Origin: Prosthecobacter fusiformis
GTDB lineage: Bacteria > Verrucomicrobiota > Verrucomicrobiia > Verrucomicrobiales > Verrucomicrobiaceae
NCBI RefSeq assembly: GCF_004364345.1
Contig: NZ_SOCA01000012.1
Location: forward strand, 50,666-114,665
DNA: 64,000 bases
Direction of reading: 5' to 3'
Program-made: the position numbers and the translations under genes
Shown here: in pieces, positions 48,765 to 56,769 of the stretch
Layout: each line of letters opens with the position of its first letter
How positions within the stretch are numbered: position 1 is the first letter of the stretch
The notes under the pieces: model-generated
Seen by the model: the letters and a program-made list of their open reading frames with translations, nothing else
Databases searched by the model: none
Told to the model about the DNA's origin: nothing

Positions 48765-49505
48765 TTACTGGGTCCAGCGGCCGCCTTGGCCGAGGGCGAC
48801 TTTCCAGCCGCGCAGGTGCATGAAGGAGTAGTCGGTCTTGCCGATGGCGCCGACCATGGGGACGCCGGTGGCTTTTTTCCAGGCGCGGCTCATGCTTTCG
48901 CCGGTGTGGCAGCCCCAGCTCTGGCAGAAGGCGCCCTGGGCAAAGGCGCCGCGGTTGATGCGACGGAGGTCGTTTTCATGCAGCCAGACGGAGGAGGCGG
49001 CATACACGTCGGAGCTGTAATCGAAGAGAAAGCAGTACTTGTTGGAGTGGCCGAAGAACTCGAAACCGGAGATCTTGTTGCGGCTGCGGGAGACCTGGCC
49101 GCCGCCGCGGTTGATGTAATTGATGAGCTCATCCTGGGTGCGGAACCAGACGAGGTTGATGCCGTAGGTGCTCTGCACGGACTGGACGTGGCTGGTCAGC
49201 GGGTCCCGGTCCTCGCCGGCGCGGCGGAGGTAGGCATCCCGGTAGACGAGCCAGGTGATGATGGTGCCCTGCGGCTGGCTGCGCTGGAGCTCCTGCATGC
49301 GCACGCGGGCCGGGCGGACGAAGTTTCCCCACCAGCGGTCATGCTGCTGGGCAGGGATGCGCAGGTCCTCCCATTTCCTCAGGGCCGGTCCACCGGAGCA
49401 GATGATGTATTCATTCTGCGCCTGGGCAGGCGTACTGGCAAAGGCCAGCACCGTGAGGAACAGAAGAGCGGCTTTGACCAAAAAAGGGCGGGGGGACATG
49501 GACAT
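48765..49505 (-). CDS. Secreted caspase-like/DUF4347-like hypothetical protein
   Basis: About 246 residues. The signal peptide MSMSPRPFLVKAALLFLTVL...AQAQ is followed by ALRKWEDLRIPAQQHDRWW. Near the C-terminus, FEFFGHSNKYCFLF and AFCQSWGCHTGESM place a His and a Cys at positions that resemble the dyad of caspase-fold proteins (such as CHAT or DUF4347). That comparison is tentative. No proteolysis target is known. Start ATG 49505 gives an ordinary signal peptide. Confidence 0.45.
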   Translation of the reverse strand: MSMSPRPFLVKAALLFLTVLAFASTPAQAQNEYIICSGGPALRKWEDLRIPAQQHDRWWGNFVRPARVRMQELQRSQPQGTIITWLVYRDAYLRRAGEDRDPLTSHVQSVQSTYGINLVWFRTQDELINYINRGGGQVSRSRNKISGFEFFGHSNKYCFLFDYSSDVYAASSVWLHENDLRRINRGAFAQGAFCQSWGCHTGESMSRAWKKATGVPMVGAIGKTDYSFMHLRGWKVALGQGGRWTQ

Positions 49506-49538
49506 GGAATAAATACGGCCAGCAGCCGTAGGCAATGC

Positions 49539-50261
49539 CTACTTCAATGGCACCAGGTTGAAATCTTTAAACTGCACCTTCATCGGCGGCCCCTGGTGGA
49601 TCTGCAAACCCAGCAGGCCCTCCTTCGGCGCATTGGCGGTGTCTTCATCCGTCACATCCACCGTCTGCATGCCATTGATGAAATGCTGCACATGGTTGCC
49701 CTTCGCCACGATCTTGTATTCGTTCCAGTCCCCGCTCTTGATCGCGGCCTGGATGGCATCGCTATCCCCCACCGTGCCCGCCTTTTCCACCGTCGGTTTC
49801 TTGGCTCCCTCAGCCGCCGGCTTGATCACCGTCTTCTCCCCGCGCAGGGCCAGGATGCCCCGGCCCTTTTCCTCATAGAGAATGCCACTGTATTTCGTCC
49901 CCGCTTCAAAGTCCGCCTGATAACCGCTCAAAATCGGCCCGAAAGCCCCCGCCTCCAGCTCCTTGCTGCGATACTGCACCCCGGAATTCCCCTTTTCGAT
50001 CCGGTATTTGAAGGTCAGCTCAAAGTCCCCCACTGTGCCGCCTTTCCACACCAGGAAAGTATTGTGCTTGATGATCCCCTTCGTCGGATCCGCCGGGTCC
50101 GGCGGCGTGATCCCCGTGATCGTCCCCTCCTGCACACTCCACAGCTCCTTATTCCCCTCCCAGCCCGTCAGGTCAGTGCCATTAAAAATCTGGACAGGTT
50201 CAGCCGCAGAGACAGCAAAAGCCAGCGCGGCCAGTGCAGGAATAAGGAAACGAGTTTTCAT
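49539..50261 (-). CDS. DUF1080 (3-keto-disaccharide hydrolase-like) secreted protein
   Basis: 240 residues with a signal peptide (MKTRFLIPALAALAFAVSAA). The domain begins QIFNGTDLTGWEGNKELWSV, typical DUF1080 (concanavalin-like jelly roll), continues FLVWKGGTVGDFELTFKYRI and ends GLLGLQIHQGPPMKVQFKDF. The family is very abundant in Verrucomicrobia and Planctomycetes; some members hydrolyse 3-keto-glycosides. The substrate is unknown. The stop is 34 bases before the caspase-like gene on the same strand; they could be co-transcribed. Confidence 0.9.
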   Translation of the reverse strand: MKTRFLIPALAALAFAVSAAEPVQIFNGTDLTGWEGNKELWSVQEGTITGITPPDPADPTKGIIKHNTFLVWKGGTVGDFELTFKYRIEKGNSGVQYRSKELEAGAFGPILSGYQADFEAGTKYSGILYEEKGRGILALRGEKTVIKPAAEGAKKPTVEKAGTVGDSDAIQAAIKSGDWNEYKIVAKGNHVQHFINGMQTVDVTDEDTANAPKEGLLGLQIHQGPPMKVQFKDFNLVPLK

Positions 50262-50552
50262 GGTTGGATTCAGCCCCGTTGTAACGTGCAGCGCGAGGCG
50301 TGTCTATCGGATTGCAAAAAGACGCCAGATCGGTCACCCATCTGCCCCTAAGCTATGGGGTTTCTTAATAAGTAAAATACCTAATATGGCGTGGCAATCA
50401 ACATAACGACGATGAAGAATCTAATAGAGTCCACTGCCAAGCCGCGAAATAAGGCGTCCATAGCGAGGCGAACTATCGACGTTATCCGACGTTGCCCCAC
50501 TGACTTGTTCGGCCTCATTTTGTGTCTTTCGTCACTACTCTTTATCCATCCT

Positions 50553-51290
50553 TTATAACCGATTAAAGTCGTTGTCGTCGAGGGTGACCATCGTCGAATC
50601 AGACTGCGAGAGAACAGGGTCAGGCAAGCTCACAAAAACGGCGGAAGCCCTCAAATACTTGTAGCCAGGATCGTATGTAAACGGATCCGCAACGCCATAG
50701 CGAGTGCTAGACTTCTGGCCTCCGGCAGAAATGAATCCGTCGTGATTACGATCAACGGCGAATCGAATCGGCGCTCCCCATGGGCTGAGGATCTTGTCAC
50801 CATCCATCTGCATAGGCCGCGTCCTACCGCTGTGATCGTGGTAGTAAATGGAACCGTCACGCCGAACACGCTCAGCAAGGCCAGAAATAGTAACCTCCTC
50901 CGTGTCATCAATGAAGTGAATGGCATCAGGGTCCTCCATTATAATCTGATGAATATAGAAGTTCAATGCACCAGCGCCTGATGTCTGATCAAACCATGCA
51001 TGCCGCTCGTCAAACGCGGCATCAAAAGCCGCCTTCTTGGATGAGACGCAGAGGGGTAGAGCAGAACCCAACAGCAGCCACAAGACACCCAGACCACGGT
51101 CCTCCGAGATGGTGATCATAAGATAGAGGCCTGCAACAACACCGAACGCCGAGAAAGCTAAGGCTGGCCAAAATGCTAGTCCCGCAATCAACTCATCTGG
51201 AGTAATTGATCCGGCTGTGTGCCGCGGATTGACGATCGGAAACGCGGCAAGAGCGCAAACAACCAGTGCGAAAGTAATGCTACTTTTCAT
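50553..51290 (-). CDS. Hypothetical membrane protein, 245 aa
   Basis: ATG 51290 (MKSSITFALVVCALAAFPIV) with two or three hydrophobic segments in the first 90 residues (LAFWPALAFSAFGVVAGLYL, GVLWLLLGSALPL), then a polar, Asp-rich globular domain (NHDGFISAGGQKSSTRY has an EF-hand-like DxNxDG loop). No known family. The region 50262-51440 has a lower GC content and different style from neighbours, suggesting horizontal acquisition. A gap of 150 bases separates it from the DUF2750 gene. Confidence 0.5.
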   Translation of the reverse strand: MKSSITFALVVCALAAFPIVNPRHTAGSITPDELIAGLAFWPALAFSAFGVVAGLYLMITISEDRGLGVLWLLLGSALPLCVSSKKAAFDAAFDERHAWFDQTSGAGALNFYIHQIIMEDPDAIHFIDDTEEVTISGLAERVRRDGSIYYHDHSGRTRPMQMDGDKILSPWGAPIRFAVDRNHDGFISAGGQKSSTRYGVADPFTYDPGYKYLRASAVFVSLPDPVLSQSDSTMVTLDDNDFNRL

Positions 51291-51440
51291 ATGCCGAAGG
51301 TCAAAGATGTGCCGACCGCCGGGCGAGAGTAAGCGTGGAGACAGCATGGCGGGTTAAAGTTACGGAAAGCATCTCCGACAGTGCATCCCCGGCGGTTGGC
51401 ACCAGCGCTTTGTGCGCCTTCGTTGGTCTGTGTCGGGTGG

Positions 51441-51938
51441 TCATGGTAACTGGGTGAGGCTGCGGTATCTCTCCGCATGGGTGGCCATCTGAGCTGGACT
51501 CAAAGCCGAGTCAATCTGCTCTCTCAACTCCAATGGATCGAGCTCCAAGCCCACTAGCTCATGGTTCCAATTAGGGCCAGCCATGACCCCATCGCCACTC
51601 ATGCCGGGCAGCCATCGAAATAGAAAATCGAAAAGCGGCATACTCTCGATCGTGTGGTCATCGAACTGAGCATTCTGGCATCGTCTTGCGTATGCCTCGT
51701 CCGAGAAGTACAAAAGCACCGTAACAGGCCCATCGTCGTCAGCCGTGAAGTCGTTGGACTCGCAGGAGGCTGTGCCGTGCTCGGAACGGAGATACCAAAC
51801 CGTCTCCGATGCTGCGACTCGATTGATAAACCTCTCAAGGTCTGCTTGGCAGTCGGCTGTGTTTCGGAGCATGGCGAGTGACGCTGGAGTTAGGCGAACA
51901 GGTAATTTAAACCCGAATTGTGCGCACTTAACCACCAT
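51441..51938 (-). CDS. DUF2750-domain protein
   Basis: 165 residues from ATG 51938 (MVVKCAQFGFKLPVRLTPAS). The DUF2750 pattern shows as FINRVAASETVWYLRSEHG and VLLYFSDEAYARRCQNAQFD. DUF2750 proteins are small, often found near polymorphic-toxin or integron-type gene groups, function unknown. It lies just downstream of the DUF4838 gene (17-base gap). The TTG at 51959 is an alternative but unlikely start. Composition differs from neighbours. Confidence 0.65.
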   Translation of the reverse strand: MVVKCAQFGFKLPVRLTPASLAMLRNTADCQADLERFINRVAASETVWYLRSEHGTASCESNDFTADDDGPVTVLLYFSDEAYARRCQNAQFDDHTIESMPLFDFLFRWLPGMSGDGVMAGPNWNHELVGLELDPLELREQIDSALSPAQMATHAERYRSLTQLP

Positions 51939-51955
51939 TTTTGCCTTCCCCCCCC

Positions 51956-53959
51956 TCAATTCAAATCCAAATCGTCCGCCTTCGCTTTCTTGCTCACCTT
52001 CTTCACCTTGGCCCGGCCGTGGTCCGGGTGGAGGCCGAGGGTGCGGGGGGCACCGGGGCGAATCGGGCCGGCGTTGAGGGCGTAGGGGTGGGCGGCGATG
52101 ACAGAGTCGATCTCTTTCCAGTTCGCTCTCACTTGGGTGGCGATCTCGGGGTTCTTCTTTTTCCAGTAGCCTTCCATCAGGCGGATGTTGTCTGCCTGGA
52201 GGCGGGTATAGGTGAGGCCGGCCTGCACGAAGGCGACGCGGCGGGCATACACGGATTCAGCAGGGACGGCGGCGGCGGCGCGGGTGAGGCGGGCTTGGGA
52301 TTCGCTGAGCAGGGCCTCGGTATAGAGGTCTTTGAGTCCGAATACATCGGCCTCGCCATTCTGGGCGGTGAAGGCCATGCGGGCTTTTTCCAGTCCCTCG
52401 AAGTATTCCTGAACGGGCGCGGCGGCGGGGCCGAAGGCGCGTTGATAATAGTCCTTCAGGATGGCATCCGCATCCGTCTGGGGATTCCAAACAAGCTGCG
52501 CCATGACGTAAAGCTGCGGCCCCTGGGTGGCCCAGTGCTCCCACACACCATCGATGAAAATGCCCACGCAATTCGCAGCGGCCACGTCTTTGATATCGCG
52601 GATGGTCTGTTGCGTGGACAGGTCCGGCAGGCCCTGCTGCCAGCCGCCGGGGCTGCCCGTATTCGGCCGCCACATCATGGCGGGCACGATCCCGGCCCAG
52701 GCCTCGAACTGCTGGCGATACGTATCCCCGCGCGTGGAGCCGCGATCCACCAAACCCGTGCGGCCAAAGAAATTCGCCACGATGGACATGATGACATTAT
52801 CCGCCGGGCGCGCCTTCACCGGCGCAGGCCGGGAGTGGCCATAGCTGAGCATGAGCACCCGGTAGTCCTTGCCCGGATACTTCTCTTTCAGCAGCTCGCC
52901 CAGCTTGTTGGCAAAGGTCACATCGCGATCACTCGTCGCCGGGCGTTCCACGGAATATTTTTTGTAGTGAAACAGCCGCGGCTCACCCTCCGGATGATCC
53001 CAGGCGGAGCAGTTATCACACACACAATGCCCGCTGGACCAGCTATCATTGGGAGAGGCGTTGAAGACGGTGAGCGATGGATTTTGTGCCAAATCCGCCG
53101 CCACCTCCTGCATCCACAGGTCCCACACCTTGGGGTTGCTCATGCACAGCTTGGCCGTGCGTGGGGCAGGGAACCCACTGCGCGTGCCATCAGGTTGCAG
53201 CGCAAAGATCTCTGGATGGGTCTTATGAAAACGGTCCCACCAATCCCCAAATCCATGCCCGCCTTCCATGGAAAGAGAGCAGAGCTGCAACCGCTGCTGC
53301 ATCGTCCAGTCATGGGCGCGGCCATACCCGCGATTACCCAGCGATGAAAAATTAAACACACCCTCCCGCGAGCGGATCTGCGGATGATACCGATACTCCA
53401 TCGGCGCGACGTCGATGCTCTCCCGAGCCACCACATCCTCCCCCAGATCCCCCGGCCAAAACCAGCGCACGCCCAGTTGGTCCTGCAGGAAAGTATAGAC
53501 CGCATTCACCGTGCCGTACTCCTGCTGCATGCCCGTGATCTTTCCCTCCCTCGTCACCACATCCATCCGGGCCGGATCCCACCGATCCCGCCCCGCAATG
53601 ACCACGTGCTTTTCATTCGCCGCGATGAGGATTTCCTCAGGATGCTGAAACTCAAAATCCGTCTTCGGAAACAGCGCCTTTAGGGCCGGTTGATAGCCCA
53701 CCCAGATCGCCCGCTCTGGCATCGGCTGCGGCACACCATCCATGACCGGAGGCAACACCCCGCTGATCTTTTGAATCGCCTCCGCCAGAGTGACCGCCGC
53801 CGCCCGCGTGCGTGGCGGCGCGTCCGCAAAAACAATGATGGGGGCTGGTGCCACGCTTTTGGAAACCAGCGTCAAATCCGCCGCCACAGCACCTCCCGGG
53901 ATCAGCAGGCCCACCGAAAAAAGAACGCCAAGAGGAAGGAACAGGAGCGCATGTTTCAT
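51956..53959 (-). CDS. DUF4838-domain secreted protein
   Basis: About 667 residues. Signal peptide MKHALLFLPLGVLFSVGLLI...AVA. Then an N-terminal GH-associated region (DAPPRTRAAAVTLAEAIQKI), and the DUF4838 core with LGVRWFWPGDLGEDVV, CMSNPKVWDLWMQEVA and FNASPNDSWSSGHCVCDNCS. DUF4838 is widespread in polysaccharide-degrading Bacteroidetes and Verrucomicrobia and resembles family 20/84 glycosidase architectures. Its enzyme activity is unproven. A Lys-rich tail (RAKVKKVSKKAKADDLDLN) ends the protein. An alternative start is 53971. Confidence 0.85.
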   Translation of the reverse strand: MKHALLFLPLGVLFSVGLLIPGGAVAADLTLVSKSVAPAPIIVFADAPPRTRAAAVTLAEAIQKISGVLPPVMDGVPQPMPERAIWVGYQPALKALFPKTDFEFQHPEEILIAANEKHVVIAGRDRWDPARMDVVTREGKITGMQQEYGTVNAVYTFLQDQLGVRWFWPGDLGEDVVARESIDVAPMEYRYHPQIRSREGVFNFSSLGNRGYGRAHDWTMQQRLQLCSLSMEGGHGFGDWWDRFHKTHPEIFALQPDGTRSGFPAPRTAKLCMSNPKVWDLWMQEVAADLAQNPSLTVFNASPNDSWSSGHCVCDNCSAWDHPEGEPRLFHYKKYSVERPATSDRDVTFANKLGELLKEKYPGKDYRVLMLSYGHSRPAPVKARPADNVIMSIVANFFGRTGLVDRGSTRGDTYRQQFEAWAGIVPAMMWRPNTGSPGGWQQGLPDLSTQQTIRDIKDVAAANCVGIFIDGVWEHWATQGPQLYVMAQLVWNPQTDADAILKDYYQRAFGPAAAPVQEYFEGLEKARMAFTAQNGEADVFGLKDLYTEALLSESQARLTRAAAAVPAESVYARRVAFVQAGLTYTRLQADNIRLMEGYWKKKNPEIATQVRANWKEIDSVIAAHPYALNAGPIRPGAPRTLGLHPDHGRAKVKKVSKKAKADDLDLN

Positions 53960-54091
53960 AGCCCTATTCAACGGTGGTTGATGGGGGACCTATCAGGGAT
54001 TATTGGAGGGTGGAAGAGGTTGGTTTTCCCAGGAGTCAATCGGGAAGTATGATGAGAACACCGCCTAACAATGAGTTGGGAGTGCCGACCT

Positions 54092-54445
54092 TCATACTTC
54101 ACGGGGACCTCCCGGTGAGGCATCACCTCGCCACTGATCAAGAACATATTGAATAGTCCACTGCAACTGGTCTTGATTGCACCAGTATTGGTCAATGGTT
54201 CCAGCAGTGGACCATGCCGATCGATTGAACCCATCTTCGATATCGTTATACCAGATCACCGTTGAGCCGCAGATTCCTACCACCCAGAAGCCGCCGCCCA
54301 TGAGTCCATAGGAGTTCTCATGCCACTTGACCGGATTGATCTTGATGATCTCCCAAAGACGACGTTGAGGCAAGGTCATCTCAGCCCAGGCACGGTTGAT
54401 GAGATCCCAAATTTCTTCTTCCGATATGGGTGTCCAGCTACTCAT
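54092..54445 (-). CDS. Hypothetical protein, 117 aa
   Basis: Starts MSSWTPISEEEIWDLINRAW (54445). Two-part composition: an acidic helix N-terminus, then a Trp-rich segment (GGGFWVVGICGSTVIWYNDI ... DQYWCNQDQLQWTIQYVLDQ). Proteins with such Trp/Asp-rich single domains are frequent immunity-like neighbours of polymorphic toxins, but no specific family is visible. It lies in a low-GC accessory stretch. A longer ORF to 54499 is possible. Confidence 0.5.
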   Translation of the reverse strand: MSSWTPISEEEIWDLINRAWAEMTLPQRRLWEIIKINPVKWHENSYGLMGGGFWVVGICGSTVIWYNDIEDGFNRSAWSTAGTIDQYWCNQDQLQWTIQYVLDQWRGDASPGGPREV

Positions 54446-54508
54446 TGTAAGGCGAATGTCCTCGGAGGCTGCGATGGAGGCAATACATAACTTGCCCAAA
54501 AAGCCCCC

Positions 54509-54557
54509 CCCTCACCCCAGGCCCTCTCCCCCCTTCCGGGGGCGAGGGAGAGGTTGG
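54509..54557. repeat. Copy of the short intergenic hairpin repeat (cf. 12926)
   Basis: CCCTCACCCCAGGCCCTCTC with a following GGGGGCGAGGGAGAGG is a stem-loop related to 12926-12948 (which has CCCTCTCC and CTGGGGTGAG on the other strand). Confidence 0.5.
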
Positions 54558-54600
54558 GTGGTCTGCGCAATTTATGGGCAAAAGCCACGCGGAAGGAAGG

Positions 54601-54963
54601 TCACCCCTTCAACACCGCCTCCCACTCCGCCTCCTTAAACCCCACCAGGTACACGCCAGCGGCCTCATCCAGCGCAAAGGGCCGCTTCACCAGATTGCCG
54701 TTCGCGGCGAGCATGGCCAGCGCTTCATCGGTGGACATCGCGGGCAGCTTGTCCTTCATCCCCAGGGCGCGATAATCCTGACCGGAGGTATTGAAAAGTG
54801 GCCGCAGGTCGCCGCCTTTCGCGGTCAGCATGGCGCGCAGTTCCGGCACCGTGGGCGGCGTCTCGCGGATGGGGATTTCTTGGTAAGATACGCCCACAGC
54901 CTTCAGCCACTTCACCGCATTTTTGCAGGTGGAGCATCCTTGGTAGGCATAGACTTTTAGCAT
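54601..54963 (-). CDS. Spx/ArsC-family protein
   Basis: 120 residues. MLKVYAYQGCSTCKNAVKWL has the CxxC motif (CSTC) of the thioredoxin-like Spx/MgsR/ArsC family; it continues SYQEIPIRETPPTVPELRAM and ends FKEAEWEAVL. Spx-type proteins regulate RNA polymerase under thiol stress; ArsC-type reduce arsenate. Only family-level assignment is justified. The next gene on the same strand, at 54984, is 20 bases upstream. Confidence 0.8.
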   Translation of the reverse strand: MLKVYAYQGCSTCKNAVKWLKAVGVSYQEIPIRETPPTVPELRAMLTAKGGDLRPLFNTSGQDYRALGMKDKLPAMSTDEALAMLAANGNLVKRPFALDEAAGVYLVGFKEAEWEAVLKG

Positions 54964-54983
54964 AAAAAAACGGTGTTAAAAAG

Positions 54984-55343
54984 TTACCAGCTCTTCGTCG
55001 CCGCACCTGCTCCGATGAGCTCGCCCACTTCATCTTCCACCTCTTCTTCATCCGCCTCCAGCGGCGCGAAGCGCTCGGACCGGAAGCCCAGCTCCTGCTT
55101 CACGGAGGAGTGCGGATCTTCAGAATTTTGCAGCTCTTTTAATAAAACGAGGATGTCGAATTCGGCATCGGTGAGCTTGATCTCCGCATCGTCATTGACT
55201 GAAAATTTCGGGTTGGAGCGGCCCACGGAGATGGAGCGGATGGTATAGGTGCGGCCTTTCTTGGGCAGGGAGGTGTAAAGGTCAAAGACCCAGGGCTCGA
55301 ACTGGTCATTGATGCAGACAACTTTTTGGCCGGTGGTAAACAT
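54984..55343 (-). CDS. Hypothetical protein, 119 aa
   Basis: Starts MFTTGQKVVCINDQFEPWVF. Beta-rich N-terminal half (KGRTYTIRSISVGRSNPKFS) and an acidic tail (APLEADEEEVEDEVGELIG). The N-terminal pattern KVVCINDQF...YTIRSI resembles small phage- and plasmid-borne proteins of unknown role. It is upstream of the Spx/ArsC-like gene in the same direction (20-base gap), so they may share a promoter. Confidence 0.55.
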   Translation of the reverse strand: MFTTGQKVVCINDQFEPWVFDLYTSLPKKGRTYTIRSISVGRSNPKFSVNDDAEIKLTDAEFDILVLLKELQNSEDPHSSVKQELGFRSERFAPLEADEEEVEDEVGELIGAGAATKSW

Positions 55344-55540
55344 GCGTTGGGAAAAATAAGACGGCCTGTTGTTTGCACTGCTTTATGGGATTCGCAATGG
55401 TTTACAGGGAATGCGGGGGCGGATAGGGTTTTTTGCATGGAATGCACGGCACCTCCAAATAGAAGCCATCCCCAGCGGCAGCCTAGGCAGTTCTCCTCGT
55501 ACGAAAGAACTGGATTTTTTCACTGCCCGCCGTTAGTCAT

Positions 55541-56767
55541 ATGAACACACCTGTGGACATAGCCTCCCCCCTTACACCCACTGAATTGGTGGCCAGCGAT
55601 GGTTCTTTTTTTGACCGCCTGACCGTCATGGCCACGAGCCTCTTGGGGGTGCCTGTGGCCATGGTGGCCATCATTGAGGAAAACCGCCAGATATTCCCCG
55701 CCAGTTGCATCCTCAGCGGCGTCCTCGTGGGCGTCACCGAGACCCCCCTTTCCCATTCCATCTGCGCACAGGTGGTGAAGCTGGAGGAGCCCCTGGTCAT
55801 CAATGACACGCGCCAGCATCCCATGACCCTGGATAATCCCGCCGTGACGGAGGCCGGCATCCTGGCCTATGCGGGCTTCCCTCTGGTGAATGAGGAGGGC
55901 AAATCCTTTGGGACTTTTTGTGCCATTGATTACGCGCCCCATGAGTGGTCCACCAATGATGTGGCCCTGCTGCGCATGCTTGCGCTCCAGGTCACCAGTG
56001 AGATCCAGCTCCGCACCGCTCTAAACCGCCTCCAGCATGACAATGCCACGCTCACTGCCGTGGCGGAAAAACGGGCTAAAATCAACCGCGCCAACCGGCA
56101 CGATCTGCGCACCCCGCTCAATGCCATGCTGCTGGGTCTGGAGGCTGTGGAGGAGTTTGGCCACGTGAATGCTGAGCAAAAAGAATCCCTGGAAATGGCA
56201 CGGCGAAATGGCCTGCAACTCATGTCCATGGTGGATCAAATGCTGGACATCGGGAACATCGATAGAATGGGCAATGCCGCACTGTTCAGACAGCGTCTGC
56301 AGGCCAGGGAATTGGTGAACGCAGCCATCGACCAAACAGGCATCCTGGCCACGGATAAAGAGATCACTTTGACCAGCCATTGCGAAAGCGTGACCCACCT
56401 CTCCGCCGATGAGGATAAAATGGTGCGCGTACTGGTGAACCTGATCAGCAACGCCATCAAATTCACCCCGGCAGGAGGACAGGTCACCATCCAGGTCAAG
56501 GACATGCCGGGGCCGGACCTGGTGGACCATGTGTTTTTTGAGATCGCGGATACTGGCATTGGCATCAGTCCAGGCCATCAGGAGCTGATCTTTAATGAAG
56601 GCTATCGGGTGAATCCGGAGGCCACCACCAAGGACTCCACCGGTCTAGGACTGGCCTTTTGCAAAACCATCGTCGAGGCCCATGGCGGGGATATCGGGGT
56701 CATCAGTGAACCCGGTCAGGGCAGCGCATTTTATTTCAAGCTGCCCCTGGAGACGGCAGAAGTATAA
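55541..56767 (+). CDS. GAF-domain histidine kinase (orphan)
   Basis: 408 residues, no TM segment, so cytosolic. GAF domain residues about 20-165 (LLGVPVAMVAIIEENRQIFP ... GILAYAGFPLV). HisKA H-box NRHDLRTPLNAML with H187. ATPase: N-box NLISNAIKFTPAGGQ, DTGIGISPGHQELIF (G1), TKDSTGLGLAFCKTIVEAHG (G2). No response-regulator gene is near, and neighbours are unrelated, hence an orphan. The GAF domain suggests sensing of a small molecule or redox/light; the signal is unknown. Confidence 0.85.
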   Translation: MNTPVDIASPLTPTELVASDGSFFDRLTVMATSLLGVPVAMVAIIEENRQIFPASCILSGVLVGVTETPLSHSICAQVVKLEEPLVINDTRQHPMTLDNPAVTEAGILAYAGFPLVNEEGKSFGTFCAIDYAPHEWSTNDVALLRMLALQVTSEIQLRTALNRLQHDNATLTAVAEKRAKINRANRHDLRTPLNAMLLGLEAVEEFGHVNAEQKESLEMARRNGLQLMSMVDQMLDIGNIDRMGNAALFRQRLQARELVNAAIDQTGILATDKEITLTSHCESVTHLSADEDKMVRVLVNLISNAIKFTPAGGQVTIQVKDMPGPDLVDHVFFEIADTGIGISPGHQELIFNEGYRVNPEATTKDSTGLGLAFCKTIVEAHGGDIGVISEPGQGSAFYFKLPLETAEV

Positions 56768-56769
56768 AC

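Noticed and set aside
50390..50515. Possible attC-like or VCR-like cassette junction
   Set aside because: The inverted pair is imperfect (shared GGCAA, TAACG, CGAT only) and lacks core sites. Kept as a low-GC island observation only.
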